Assembly: GCA_964569715.1 (NCBI GenBank)
Contig: CAZMUD010000031.1
Coordinates: 1-13,799, forward strand
Direction: 5' to 3'
Length of the DNA stretch: 13,799 bases
DNA from: CAZMUD01 sp964569715
GTDB lineage: Bacteria > Chloroflexota > Dehalococcoidia > Dehalococcoidales > UBA2162
Shown here: positions 1 to 7,299 of the stretch, piece after piece
Numbering within the stretch: position 1 is the first letter of the stretch
How the letters are laid out: the number at the start of each line of letters is the position of its first letter
Position numbers and translations under genes: made by a program
Notes under the pieces: generated by a model
Seen by the model: the letters and a program-made list of their open reading frames with translations, nothing else
The model's database searches: none
Told to the model about the DNA's origin: nothing

Positions 1-1
1 C

Positions 2-802
2 GTGCTTTTATACCAGGCTCTGGGATTTGAGCCACCGCAGTTTGCCCACCTGCCAATGCTATTGGGGGCTGACCGTGCCAAGTTGAGCAAGCGGCACGGG
101 GCGGTGTCCGTAGCCGAGTACCATAAGCAGGGCTATCTGCCTGAGGCTATGCTGAACTTCCTTGCCCTGCTCGGCTGGTCTCTGGACGACAGGACTGAGA
201 TTTTATCCCGGCAGGAACTTATAGACAATTTTTCCCTGGAGCGGGTCAGCCGAACGGCGGCTGTATTTAACCGGGAAAAGCTAGACTGGATGAATGGTGT
301 ATATATCCGCAGCTTGAGTCTGGAGGATTTTACCCGGCAAGCCCTCCCCTTTCTGGATGATGGTTTACCCTCTGAGGTGAAACGCCCGCTATCCATTGAC
401 TATGTCAGGCAGATTACACCTCTTATCCAGGAGCGGGCCAAAACTCTAGCTGAGGTAGCTGAGTTGAGCCGGTTTTTCTTCGTTGAGCAGCTTGACTATG
501 ATGCCAGTTTGCTGATGGGCAAGGATATGAGCCGGCAGTCAACCAGCCAGGCCTTAGAGGTAGCCCAACAGCGGCTGGGACAATTAGAGTCATTTGATGC
601 TGAATCTCTGGAGGCATTGCTCAGGCCTCTGGCTGTGGAGTTAGGGCTGAAGACCGGCCAGCTTTTTGGCACGCTGAGGGTAGCGGTTACCGGCCAGACG
701 GCAGCACCACCGTTATTTCAAACTATGGCGGTGCTGGGTAAGGAGCAGTGCCTGAGGCGAATTGAAGCAGCGTTAGATAGACTGCGTAGGCTGTCTTCCT
801 GA
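2..802 (+). CDS. gltX: Glutamyl-tRNA synthetase, C-terminal part (5' end outside window)
   Basis: GluRS attaches glutamate to tRNA-Glu in the cytoplasm at the cost of ATP. About 266 residues are visible. The catalytic domain's KMSKS-type loop appears as KLSKR near residues 27-31 of the visible part, followed by the HGAVSV stretch and the YLPEAMLNFLALLGWS segment characteristic of GluRS. The rest is the helical anticodon-binding domain, ending at a TGA at 800-802. The N-terminal Rossmann half with the HIGH motif lies left of the window, so the GTG at position 2 is only the first in-frame codon, not the start. A GluRS is usually a little under 500 residues, so roughly half is missing. The next gene follows after 109 bases with its own palindromic control region, so it is probably transcribed separately. 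Identification is firm; discrimination between tRNA-Glu only and tRNA-Glu/Gln charging cannot be judged from this part. Confidence 0.95.
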   Translation: MLLYQALGFEPPQFAHLPMLLGADRAKLSKRHGAVSVAEYHKQGYLPEAMLNFLALLGWSLDDRTEILSRQELIDNFSLERVSRTAAVFNREKLDWMNGVYIRSLSLEDFTRQALPFLDDGLPSEVKRPLSIDYVRQITPLIQERAKTLAEVAELSRFFFVEQLDYDASLLMGKDMSRQSTSQALEVAQQRLGQLESFDAESLEALLRPLAVELGLKTGQLFGTLRVAVTGQTAAPPLFQTMAVLGKEQCLRRIEAALDRLRRLSS

Positions 803-844
803 TTAGCTCCCTTTGACGAACAGGAACGCTCATAGAATCTCACT

Positions 845-859
845 TGTCCTGACAGGACA
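845..859. promoter_or_regulatory. Palindrome upstream of the hydrolase gene
   Basis: TGTCCTG-A-CAGGACA is a perfect inverted repeat with 7-base arms around one central base, in the gap between gltX and the hydrolase gene. It is centred 35 bases from the second palindrome at 879-895. The form suits a dimeric helix-turn-helix repressor, but no regulator gene is adjacent and the site does not match an operator I can name. Confidence 0.4.
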
Positions 860-878
860 GGGCGATTTGATAAGATGA

Positions 879-895
879 GACTAATAGTATTAGTC
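879..895. promoter_or_regulatory. Operator-like palindrome beside the hydrolase ribosome binding site
   Basis: GACTAATA-G-TATTAGTC has perfect 8-base arms around one central base. It ends five bases before the AGGAGG (901-906) of the hydrolase gene, so a bound protein would cover the start of transcription or translation. As RNA it would fold into only a weak AT-rich hairpin, so a protein-binding site is the better reading. The site itself is certain; its function is inferred. Confidence 0.45.
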
Positions 896-911
896 AAGAA
901 AGGAGGTTGAG

Positions 912-1721
912 ATGCCTATAGCCAATATCAATGGAGTAAACCTGAAGTATGAAGTTGCCGGTCAAGGGGAAGCAGTAGTCTTTCTCCATGGCTATACCGG
1001 TAGTACTCAGGACTGGGCAAATCAGACACCGGTTTTATCGCCGAAGTACAGGGTTGTTGCCCTGGACCATCGAGGACATGGTAAATCGGCGGCACCATCA
1101 AGGGAAGAGGAATACTCTGTGCAGATTTTTACCGGCGATGTTTTTGGTCTATTAAGGATGTTGAATATTAATAAGTGCTGCCTGGTGGGGCACTCTTTAG
1201 GCGGATTCGTTGCTCTTCAATTCGCTCTGGAGCATCAAGATATGCTTGCTGCCCTGGTGCTGGTGGATACTTCTAGTGGGCAATTCGCCAGAGACCCCAA
1301 CTATGCTCAGCTAAGGCAAAAACTGGACGAGCTGGCACGTTCTCAGGGTATGGAGGCAGCCTTTGAATATGATGCCGCTAACAACCCCATGAGAATAGAG
1401 AGGTTCCAGAAGCACCCTGAACTAAGGGAGGTATCGCGGCGGAAGGTACTGATGACTTCAGTAGACGGTTACATCTATGCCTCAAGGGCTATCGGAAAAT
1501 GGAAGCCAGTAACCTCCAGGCTTTCAGAAATCAAGGTGCCAACTCTCATCTATTGGGGCGATGAGGATTTACCATTCACCGAGGCTACCAAGACCTTAAA
1601 AGAGGGAATCGCTGATTCTGAGCTGGTAACGGTTAAGGGCGTGGGGCATTCTCCACACGAGGAAGCACCTGATGTCTTTAATGAAGCACTGCTGAAGTTC
1701 CTGGACAGCATTAAGTGGTAA
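912..1721 (+). CDS. Alpha/beta hydrolase
   Basis: A 269-residue single-domain alpha/beta-hydrolase fold enzyme, probably cytoplasmic since no signal peptide is visible. The oxyanion-hole HG motif lies at residues 26-27 (LHGYTG), the nucleophile elbow GHSLGG at 93-98 gives Ser95, the acid is most likely Asp219 in WGDEDLPF, and the catalytic His is His246 in VGHSPHEEAP, so the triad looks complete. DHRGHGKS at 52-59 is also typical of the family. The length suits an esterase, lipase or C-C bond hydrolase; the substrate cannot be read from sequence. AAGGAGG sits just upstream of the ATG. Two palindromes precede the gene, suggesting substrate-responsive regulation. The following radical SAM gene starts 58 bases after the stop, so the two may be co-transcribed, although no functional link is evident. 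Confidence 0.9.
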   Translation: MPIANINGVNLKYEVAGQGEAVVFLHGYTGSTQDWANQTPVLSPKYRVVALDHRGHGKSAAPSREEEYSVQIFTGDVFGLLRMLNINKCCLVGHSLGGFVALQFALEHQDMLAALVLVDTSSGQFARDPNYAQLRQKLDELARSQGMEAAFEYDAANNPMRIERFQKHPELREVSRRKVLMTSVDGYIYASRAIGKWKPVTSRLSEIKVPTLIYWGDEDLPFTEATKTLKEGIADSELVTVKGVGHSPHEEAPDVFNEALLKFLDSIKW

Positions 1722-1779
1722 TCAAATACTCGAGAAGCAGCAATTTCACGAGGTAGATTTAGCGGAGACAGGGCGAAAA

Positions 1780-2781
1780 TTGTTTGAACCGGGCTATATT
1801 GCTCTATACCGGTCTGGAGAGCTGGAGCGTCGGGCGGAGGCATTAGAGGCACAGCTGGGCTCGTGTGATATTTGCCCCAGGGAGTGTGGAGTCAACCGAC
1901 TGGAAGGGGAACGAGGGTTTTGTCATTCAGCTTATCTACCTGTAGTCTCTGCGGTTTGTGCTCACTATGGAGAGGAACCGGTCATTTCAGGAAGCAGGGG
2001 GGCAGGGGCGGTATTCTTTGGCAACTGTAATATGAGGTGCGTCTATTGCCAGAATTATCAGATTAGCCAGGACTGGGCAAGGCAGCAGTCCAAGGAAATG
2101 GATTCTCATACTCTGGCTGAACGCATGCTCTACCTTCAGGATGAACTGGGATGCCACAATATCAACTTTGTTTCCCCCTCGCACTTTGTCCCCCAGCTAG
2201 TTCGGGCAGTAGTGGAGGCAGTGCCGATGGGACTGCGGCTACCGCTGGTCTACAATACCAGTGGCTACGATTCTATTAAGTCCTTGAGAGAGCTCGATGG
2301 GATAATAAGTATTTACCTGCCGGACCTGAGGTATGCATCCGATAAATGGGCCAGGAAGTTTTCCCAGGCTCCAGACTATGTGAAGCACGCCCGTGTCGCT
2401 ATCCAGGAGATGTACCGACAGGTTGGAGACTTGGTGCTGGATGAGGCTGGGCTGGCTCAGAGAGGGTTGATTGTGCGTCACCTTATACTGCCCAACGGGC
2501 TGGCAGGTAGTCAGGACTCACTCACCTGGCTGGTTAGTCAGGTTTCTCCTACAGTCACGGTGAGCATTATGTCTCAATACTTTCCAGCACACCGCGCTTC
2601 GCGGATTTCCTCTCTTTCAAGGACGGTCTCACCGTCAGAGTATTCAGAGGTCGTCAAATTGGTAGACAGGTTGGGACTGGAGAATGGTTGGCTGCAAGAA
2701 ATGGGGGCGTCGGAGAGCTACTTGCCTGATTTCAGGCGCCAAGGCCATCCGTTCGACTCGACTGCTGATAGTGTTATCTAG
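1780..2781 (+). CDS. Radical SAM protein, PflX-like (COG1313)
   Basis: A 333-residue protein resembling pyruvate formate-lyase activating enzymes of the PflX type. The radical SAM motif CNMRCVYC (Cys83, Cys87, Cys90) binds the [4Fe-4S] cluster that cleaves S-adenosylmethionine. Before it lies a second cysteine set, Cys29, Cys32, Cys36 and Cys48, in the block CDICPRECGVNRL...GFC that marks this subfamily; it may hold another cluster. The activated target is unknown. The TTG at 1780 is chosen because FEPGYIALYRSGELERR matches the usual family start; the frame stays open upstream into the hydrolase gene but contains no better start, and the ribosome binding site is weak. Neither pflB nor the AMMECR1/Memo partners sometimes linked with such proteins are nearby. 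Cytoplasmic; oxygen-sensitive chemistry is expected, consistent with an anaerobe. Confidence 0.88.
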   Translation: MFEPGYIALYRSGELERRAEALEAQLGSCDICPRECGVNRLEGERGFCHSAYLPVVSAVCAHYGEEPVISGSRGAGAVFFGNCNMRCVYCQNYQISQDWARQQSKEMDSHTLAERMLYLQDELGCHNINFVSPSHFVPQLVRAVVEAVPMGLRLPLVYNTSGYDSIKSLRELDGIISIYLPDLRYASDKWARKFSQAPDYVKHARVAIQEMYRQVGDLVLDEAGLAQRGLIVRHLILPNGLAGSQDSLTWLVSQVSPTVTVSIMSQYFPAHRASRISSLSRTVSPSEYSEVVKLVDRLGLENGWLQEMGASESYLPDFRRQGHPFDSTADSVI

Positions 2782-2788
2782 CTATTAT

Positions 2789-2799
2789 CCCCCCCCCCC
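2789..2799. repeat. 11-base cytosine homopolymer
   Basis: Eleven consecutive C residues begin seven bases after the radical SAM stop codon. Such runs are prone to slippage, both in the cell and in sequencing, so the true length is uncertain. It lies about 90 bases before the first promoter-like hexamer and about 200 before the acyl-CoA synthetase gene. A G6 run at 2876-2881 could pair with it. Confidence 0.8.
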
Positions 2800-2884
2800 T
2801 AAGCACCCAGAAGAATCCTTGATTTTCCTAGGAACCCGCTGGAGATATTGAACAGACTGCTATTCGGTGTGGTCTGGGGGGTTA

Positions 2885-2913
2885 TTGACATGCTATAGTA
2901 AATGGTCTATCCT
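2885..2913 (+). promoter_or_regulatory. Candidate sigma-70 promoter for the acyl-CoA synthetase operon
   Basis: A perfect -35 hexamer TTGACA (2885-2890) is followed after 17 bases by TATCCT (2908-2913), which matches four of six positions of the -10 consensus. Transcription would start near 2920, leaving a leader of about 85 bases that includes the 2932-2944 palindrome. Confidence 0.45.
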
Positions 2914-2931
2914 TCATTCAAGGGGGGTTGA

Positions 2932-2944
2932 GAGCGAGTCGCTC
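2932..2944. promoter_or_regulatory. Operator-like palindrome before the acyl-CoA synthetase gene
   Basis: GAGCGA-G-TCGCTC has perfect 6-base arms. It lies just downstream of the TTGACA promoter candidate and just upstream of the TATAAT candidate, where a bound regulator could block either. The proposal that it senses an acyl-CoA, as TetR- or GntR-type regulators often do beside such genes, is inference; no regulator is encoded nearby. Confidence 0.35.
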
Positions 2945-2945
2945 A

Positions 2946-2976
2946 TTAGGGTTTAGCGGGGAATATCATGTATAAT
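2946..2976 (+). promoter_or_regulatory. Second promoter candidate with consensus -10
   Basis: An exact TATAAT lies at 2971-2976, only 30 bases before the ATG of the acyl-CoA synthetase gene. The best -35 is a poor TTAGGG (2946-2951) with a long 19-base spacer. A start near 2983 would give a short leader carrying the AGGAGG at 2993-2998. It may compete with or replace the TTGACA candidate at 2885. Confidence 0.35.
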
Positions 2977-3005
2977 TTGTTTAAGGAAAAGTAGGAGGTA
3001 GCATT

Positions 3006-4718
3006 ATGGAGGCCAAAACTAAGTATGAGGAAAGACCATGGTTAAAGTTCTATCGTGAAGGGGTTCCGGCTGATGCTGATATTCCGGAACAATCCGTGGT
3101 TGAAATGTTTGATGAAGCGACGGATAAGTGGAAGGATAAGACCGCCCTGGTATTTTACGGTAGAAAGATAAGTTATCGGGAGTTAAGAGACCAGGTGGAT
3201 AGATTTGCCACCGCCCTGTGTGATTTAGGTGTTAAGAAAGGGGAGAAGATTGCCTTACTCCTCCTGAACTCGCCTCAGTTTATCATAGCTTATTTTGGAG
3301 CGCTTAAAGCCGGGGCTACCTTGACTCCGATTAGCCCCGTTTATGTTTCTCCTGAAATCAAACATCAAATTGAAGACAGTGGGGCTACGACTATTGTCTG
3401 TCAGGATATTCTCTATGACCATGTTGAAAAGGCAGAGGTTAAGCTAGACAGGGTTATCTTGACTAACATCGCCGAGTACCTGCCCCGCTTGAAAAAGTTC
3501 TTAGGGCAAAGTGTGCTCCGAGCTGTATATCAAAAAATGTCAGCACCCCCTCCTGAACTCTTTGAAAGGGAGGGTTTTTATCAATTTCAGGACTTAATTA
3601 AGAAATATCCGCCGAATCCACCGAAAATCGAGTTCAACATTAGGGAGGATTTAGTAACGCTTCCCTATACCGGAGGGACGACGGGATTGCCCAAAGGTGC
3701 CATGATAACTCACTACAATATCGTAGCCGCCCCGCACCTAGGTCGAGTCGCTTGGGGAGATGTCGCTGAGGAGGGCAAAGAGGTCATATTAGCCTATTTG
3801 CCCTTCTACCACATCTATGGTCAGTCGGTGGTTATGGTGGGTGGCATATCTCAAGGATATACCCTGGTGATATTCACTACTCCCGACCTTGATGATATCT
3901 TGAATGCCATAGAGAGTTACCAAGCCACAATGCTCTACAGTGTCCCAGCGTTGTATGAAGCCCTCCGGGATTATGCCAGAACCGATAGGGTGAATTGGAA
4001 GCGCATCAAGGTTCTTATCTCTGGTGCTGATGCCCTTCTTGAGGATACTGCACGGGGTTGGGAGCAGCGAACCGGGGTCAAAATTCACGAGGGCTGGGGA
4101 ATGACCGAAACTACCTCGGTAGGTATTGTTAGTCCCTACGGCCGGCCAAAGATTGGTTCGTTCGGGGTACCTCTACCCAACACTGTGGCTGCCATAGTTG
4201 ACCCCGAAGGTAACAAGTTCCTTCCTGTTGGTGAGATAGGCGAACTTGTGGTCAGAGGTCCGCAAGTAACGAGGGGATATTGGAATAGACCAGAAGAAAC
4301 AAAGAACATGTTTGTGGAAATAGATGGTGAAACGTGGCTGAGAACCAGCGACCTGGCCAGCATGGACGAAGAGGGCTATTTCTATTACTACGATAGAAAG
4401 AGGGATATGATTAAATACAAGGGTCTGGCTGTATTTGCCCGGGAGGTAGAGGAGGTCTTAGCCAGTCATCCTAAAATTAAAGAGACAGGGGTTATTGGCG
4501 TTCCAGACGCAAACGTAGGGGAGATAGTCAAAGCAGTGGTAGTCCTGGAGACAGAGGCAAGGGGGAAAATAGGGGAAGAGGAAATTATCAAATATTGTCA
4601 GGAAAGATTGGCTCACTATAAAGTTCCTAGAATCGTTGAGTTTAAAGGTGAAGTTCCCAAAACCGATGTCGGCAAGGTATCTCGTCGGGAGCTGAGGGAA
4701 GAAACAGAGGAGGCTTGA
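3006..4718 (+). CDS. AMP-forming acyl-CoA synthetase (FadD-like)
   Basis: A 570-residue enzyme of the ANL superfamily that activates a carboxylic acid with ATP to an acyl-adenylate and then to the acyl-CoA. Motifs appear in order: the phosphate-binding loop TGGTTGLPKG (residues 222-231), YLPFYHIYG (264-272), GWGMTET (363-369), RTSD with Asp449, YDRKRDMIKYKG (462-473, hinge and CoA-binding switch), and the C-terminal PKTDVGKVSRREL with catalytic Lys557. The length is normal for FadD or 4-coumarate-CoA-ligase relatives; whether the substrate is a fatty, branched or aromatic acid cannot be told. No signal peptide. AGGAGG precedes the ATG. One base separates its TGA from the livG ATG, so translation is probably coupled and the enzyme likely works on what the Liv transporter imports. 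Confidence 0.95.
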   Translation: MEAKTKYEERPWLKFYREGVPADADIPEQSVVEMFDEATDKWKDKTALVFYGRKISYRELRDQVDRFATALCDLGVKKGEKIALLLLNSPQFIIAYFGALKAGATLTPISPVYVSPEIKHQIEDSGATTIVCQDILYDHVEKAEVKLDRVILTNIAEYLPRLKKFLGQSVLRAVYQKMSAPPPELFEREGFYQFQDLIKKYPPNPPKIEFNIREDLVTLPYTGGTTGLPKGAMITHYNIVAAPHLGRVAWGDVAEEGKEVILAYLPFYHIYGQSVVMVGGISQGYTLVIFTTPDLDDILNAIESYQATMLYSVPALYEALRDYARTDRVNWKRIKVLISGADALLEDTARGWEQRTGVKIHEGWGMTETTSVGIVSPYGRPKIGSFGVPLPNTVAAIVDPEGNKFLPVGEIGELVVRGPQVTRGYWNRPEETKNMFVEIDGETWLRTSDLASMDEEGYFYYYDRKRDMIKYKGLAVFAREVEEVLASHPKIKETGVIGVPDANVGEIVKAVVVLETEARGKIGEEEIIKYCQERLAHYKVPRIVEFKGEVPKTDVGKVSRRELREETEEA

Positions 4719-4719
4719 A

Positions 4720-5490
4720 ATGGCAGCGTTTTTCGAAGTGGAAAATTTAACCAAGAGCTTTGGCGGTCTAACCGCCGTTAAGGAGGTTAGCTTTCAAGTA
4801 GGAAGGGATGAAATCGTTGGACTTATTGGTCCCAATGGTGCAGGAAAGACTACCCTTATCCGGTGCATACTTGGCATATTGAAACCTGATTCCGGGAAAG
4901 TCAGCTTTAAAGGTGAAGATATCACCAGGTGCCGTCCTTGGGTTGCTGTGCAGAGGGGAATGGTGGGGACTTTCCAGGTAGTTAAGCCATTTCGTCGTTT
5001 ACCTATTATCGCCAATGTTATGGTAGGGTGCCTCTCTCCGCGGGTAACGAAGCGGGGGGAATGGGTCAAAAGGGTAGAAGTAAAAGCACGAGATGCCTTA
5101 GAGTTTGTCGGAATTGCCGACCTTGCTCTTGAGCCAGCTTCCATCTTATCTCACGGGGATTTGAAACGGTTGGAGGTAGCTAGGGCAATCGCTACCGACC
5201 CGGAGTTGCTTATACTCGATGAGCCATTTGGTGGATTGAATCCCGCAGAAACGGAACTTATGGCTAAATCAATGAAAAGATTGCATAAGGGGGGAAGGTT
5301 CGGCAGACTGCACAGCGAAGGGCCGGCTATGCTTATTATAGAACATAAGTTGAGTGAACTTATGAAGATAGTAGATAGAGTGGTTGTCATTAACTTTGGT
5401 GAAGTTCTTACCCAAGGCACCCCGGAAGAAATAGCCAAGGATAAAAAGGTAATCGAGGCCTATACCGGGAAGGAGGTGCTCATTGCTTGA
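4720..5490 (+). CDS. livG: Liv-type ABC transporter ATPase LivG
   Basis: A 256-residue ATPase that powers the branched-chain amino acid (HAAT) type importer together with LivF, on the cytoplasmic face of the LivH/LivM permeases. Walker A GPNGAGKT is at residues 37-44, Q-loop Gln86 in GTFQ, Walker B LLILDE ending at Glu168, and the H-loop is IIEH with His209. The signature loop reads LSHGD (143-147) instead of LSGGQ; LivG proteins commonly deviate here (LSYGQ), so it is probably active. A short extra stretch, about residues 190-201 (GGRFGRLHSEG), lies between the helical part and the last core strand. The ribosome binding site lies in the end of the acyl-CoA synthetase gene, and the gene's 3' end overlaps livF by eight bases, indicating one operon. 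Confidence 0.95.
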   Translation: MAAFFEVENLTKSFGGLTAVKEVSFQVGRDEIVGLIGPNGAGKTTLIRCILGILKPDSGKVSFKGEDITRCRPWVAVQRGMVGTFQVVKPFRRLPIIANVMVGCLSPRVTKRGEWVKRVEVKARDALEFVGIADLALEPASILSHGDLKRLEVARAIATDPELLILDEPFGGLNPAETELMAKSMKRLHKGGRFGRLHSEGPAMLIIEHKLSELMKIVDRVVVINFGEVLTQGTPEEIAKDKKVIEAYTGKEVLIA

Positions 5491-6232
5491 AGTAAAAAAT
5501 TTAACTGTTTCCTATGACACGGCTATGGTATTAGATGAAGCCAATTTGAAGGTTGATAAAGGGGAATTAGTTGGGCTGGTTGGTCCTAACGGTGCCGGCA
5601 AGACCACTCTGCTTCGGGCTGTAGCCGGGTTGATAAAATGGGAAAAAGAAGTATTAAGGGGAACAAGACAGGCAGATATAACCTTTGAGGGAAGCATAGA
5701 ATTTGAAGGTGAGAGGATTGAAAAATTGTCGGCGTCCGAAATAGCCAAGCGAGGCTTAACGCTTTGCCCTGAGAGAGGTAGACCGTTTGTTGAAATGACA
5801 GTCAGGGATAACTTACTGGCTGGCGCCTATCTTTGTAAAGCTAAAAGAGAAGTGGACAATAATTTAGCCAATGTTTATGAATTATTTCCGACGTTAAAAG
5901 AGAGGCAAAAGCAAATATCGGGGACGTTATCGGGTGGGGAACGACAAATGCTTTGTATTGGCCGGGCGCTAATGCAACAACCTAAGTTTCTATTAGTCGA
6001 TGAACCCTCGAGTGGACTTGCGCCAAGACTGAAAGAGGACTTATTTAAGCGCGTAGAAGAGATTTATCACGAGTTAGGCGTTACTATCCTTTTGGCCGAG
6101 CAGGATGTCAGTTTCGCCTTCGACCTAGCGGTAAGAAACTATGTCATGTCACGGGGACACATAATTGCCCACGGCACAGCCAAGGAATTACTTAGCGACG
6201 AGACTATCAGAAAGACATACCTGGGCTTGTAG
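5483..6232 (+). CDS. livF: Liv-type ABC transporter ATPase LivF
   Basis: A 249-residue second ATPase of the importer. Walker A GPNGAGKT is at 34-41, the signature is canonical LSGGE (149-153), Walker B FLLVDE ends at Glu174, and the H-loop position is Gln207 in AEQDV, which is normal for LivF (VEQN in relatives). The motif CPERGRPFVEMTVRDNL near 95-111 is also family-typical. A TTG start at 5483 is chosen because AAGGAGGTG (5470-5478) lies at the right distance and MLEVKNLTVSY is the usual start. It overlaps the end of livG by eight bases. Eleven bases after its stop it meets the end of livM on the opposite strand, with no visible terminator. Confidence 0.95.
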   Translation: MLEVKNLTVSYDTAMVLDEANLKVDKGELVGLVGPNGAGKTTLLRAVAGLIKWEKEVLRGTRQADITFEGSIEFEGERIEKLSASEIAKRGLTLCPERGRPFVEMTVRDNLLAGAYLCKAKREVDNNLANVYELFPTLKERQKQISGTLSGGERQMLCIGRALMQQPKFLLVDEPSSGLAPRLKEDLFKRVEEIYHELGVTILLAEQDVSFAFDLAVRNYVMSRGHIIAHGTAKELLSDETIRKTYLGL

Positions 6233-6243
6233 ATTACCTTCGC

Positions 6244-7299
6244 TCAATGCAAAGAGGTACCGCAGGCTCTGCAGGTGCGACGCAACGCTATATTAGCTAG
6301 CTTGCAACGCGGGCATTGCCGCTCGATTTTGTCGCGTATCCAGACGCCAATCCCTTCAGGCATGAAGAGCAACATCAATATCACTATGGCGGCGAAGATT
6401 AAAAACCGCCACTCGTAAATCCCGCCTGTCTTCAGTAACTCCATAAGAGGATACAGCACGTAAACCCCTAGCACCGGCCCGTAAATGCTAACGATGCCGC
6501 CAAAAACCGTCCATATTATTGCCTCGAACGACAGCGTCAGTGCCAGTGTCGAGGGGCCGGCGATTCTCATGATGTGAGCATACAAGGCGCCGGCAATTCC
6601 AGCGAAGAAACCACCTATGGCGAAAGCCAGCAGCTTATATCTTATGGTGTTGATGCCGCTGGCACGGGCTGTAATCTCATCCTCGCGAATAGCATGAAAA
6701 ATAATCCCCGTTCTGACCAGGCTGCTTTTGGCATCGGTAAGCTTCCACATTATGAACACCGAGATGAGCATAACCAGCAGTGAGATAAAATAATCAACCG
6801 TGCGAGATTCGGAAATCCGGTCCAGGCCGGAGATGCCCAGTTCACCACCGGTGAAGTCGGTGAAAGCAAAAATGATGCCAATGAGGATAAGGGGGAAGGC
6901 TAAAGTGACTAGGGACAGGTAAGGACCTCTCAGCCTTAACGCCGGCAAACACATCACTACCCCGGCTATAACCCCAGCCAAAGCCCCGATAGGCACTGTT
7001 ACCCATGGTTGCCAGCCCAGGTGTGTATTCAGCAGAGCCGCTGTATAGGCGGCAACGCCGAAGAATAGAGCATGACCGAAGTTTACCTGACCTGTATAGC
7101 CGGATACGAGGTCCCAGCTGACGGCGAAAATAACAAACAGATTGGTGAAGGTAAGAACGCGCAGGAGAAATGGCTGTATCGCAATTGGTTGCGTAAGTAA
7201 GGGAAAGAGAAATAGAAGCAGGAAGAAAATTAAGGCTATCAGTCTGCCCGGAATAGCCAGCACATCACCCTGAAAATCCTTAAGCAGCCGTCTAAACAA
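6244..7299 (-). CDS. livM: Liv-type permease LivM with C-terminal zinc-ribbon-like tail
   Basis: A 351-residue inner-membrane permease with about eight to ten hydrophobic segments. Diagnostic blocks are SGYTGQVNFGHALFFG (66-81), LRLRGPYLSLVTLAF (121-135) and the ATPase-docking loop AIREDEITARASGIN (203-217). After the last membrane segment and MPEGIGVWIRDKIER, where LivM usually ends, there is an extra tail with Cys329, Cys332, Cys343 and Cys346 arranged CPRC-x10-CRAC, a zinc-ribbon-like pattern predicted to face the cytoplasm. It could bind zinc or sense redox state; nothing else supports a specific role. The TTG start follows the livH TAA directly, with GAGGAG at a suitable distance, so the genes are translationally coupled. 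The gene converges on livF. Confidence 0.93.
   Translation of the reverse strand: MFRRLLKDFQGDVLAIPGRLIALIFFLLLFLFPLLTQPIAIQPFLLRVLTFTNLFVIFAVSWDLVSGYTGQVNFGHALFFGVAAYTAALLNTHLGWQPWVTVPIGALAGVIAGVVMCLPALRLRGPYLSLVTLAFPLILIGIIFAFTDFTGGELGISGLDRISESRTVDYFISLLVMLISVFIMWKLTDAKSSLVRTGIIFHAIREDEITARASGINTIRYKLLAFAIGGFFAGIAGALYAHIMRIAGPSTLALTLSFEAIIWTVFGGIVSIYGPVLGVYVLYPLMELLKTGGIYEWRFLIFAAIVILMLLFMPEGIGVWIRDKIERQCPRCKLANIALRRTCRACGTSLH

Noticed and set aside
813..838. TTGACG ... TAGAAT as a promoter for the hydrolase gene
   Set aside because: The hexamers are only 14 bases apart, too short for a normal sigma-70 promoter.
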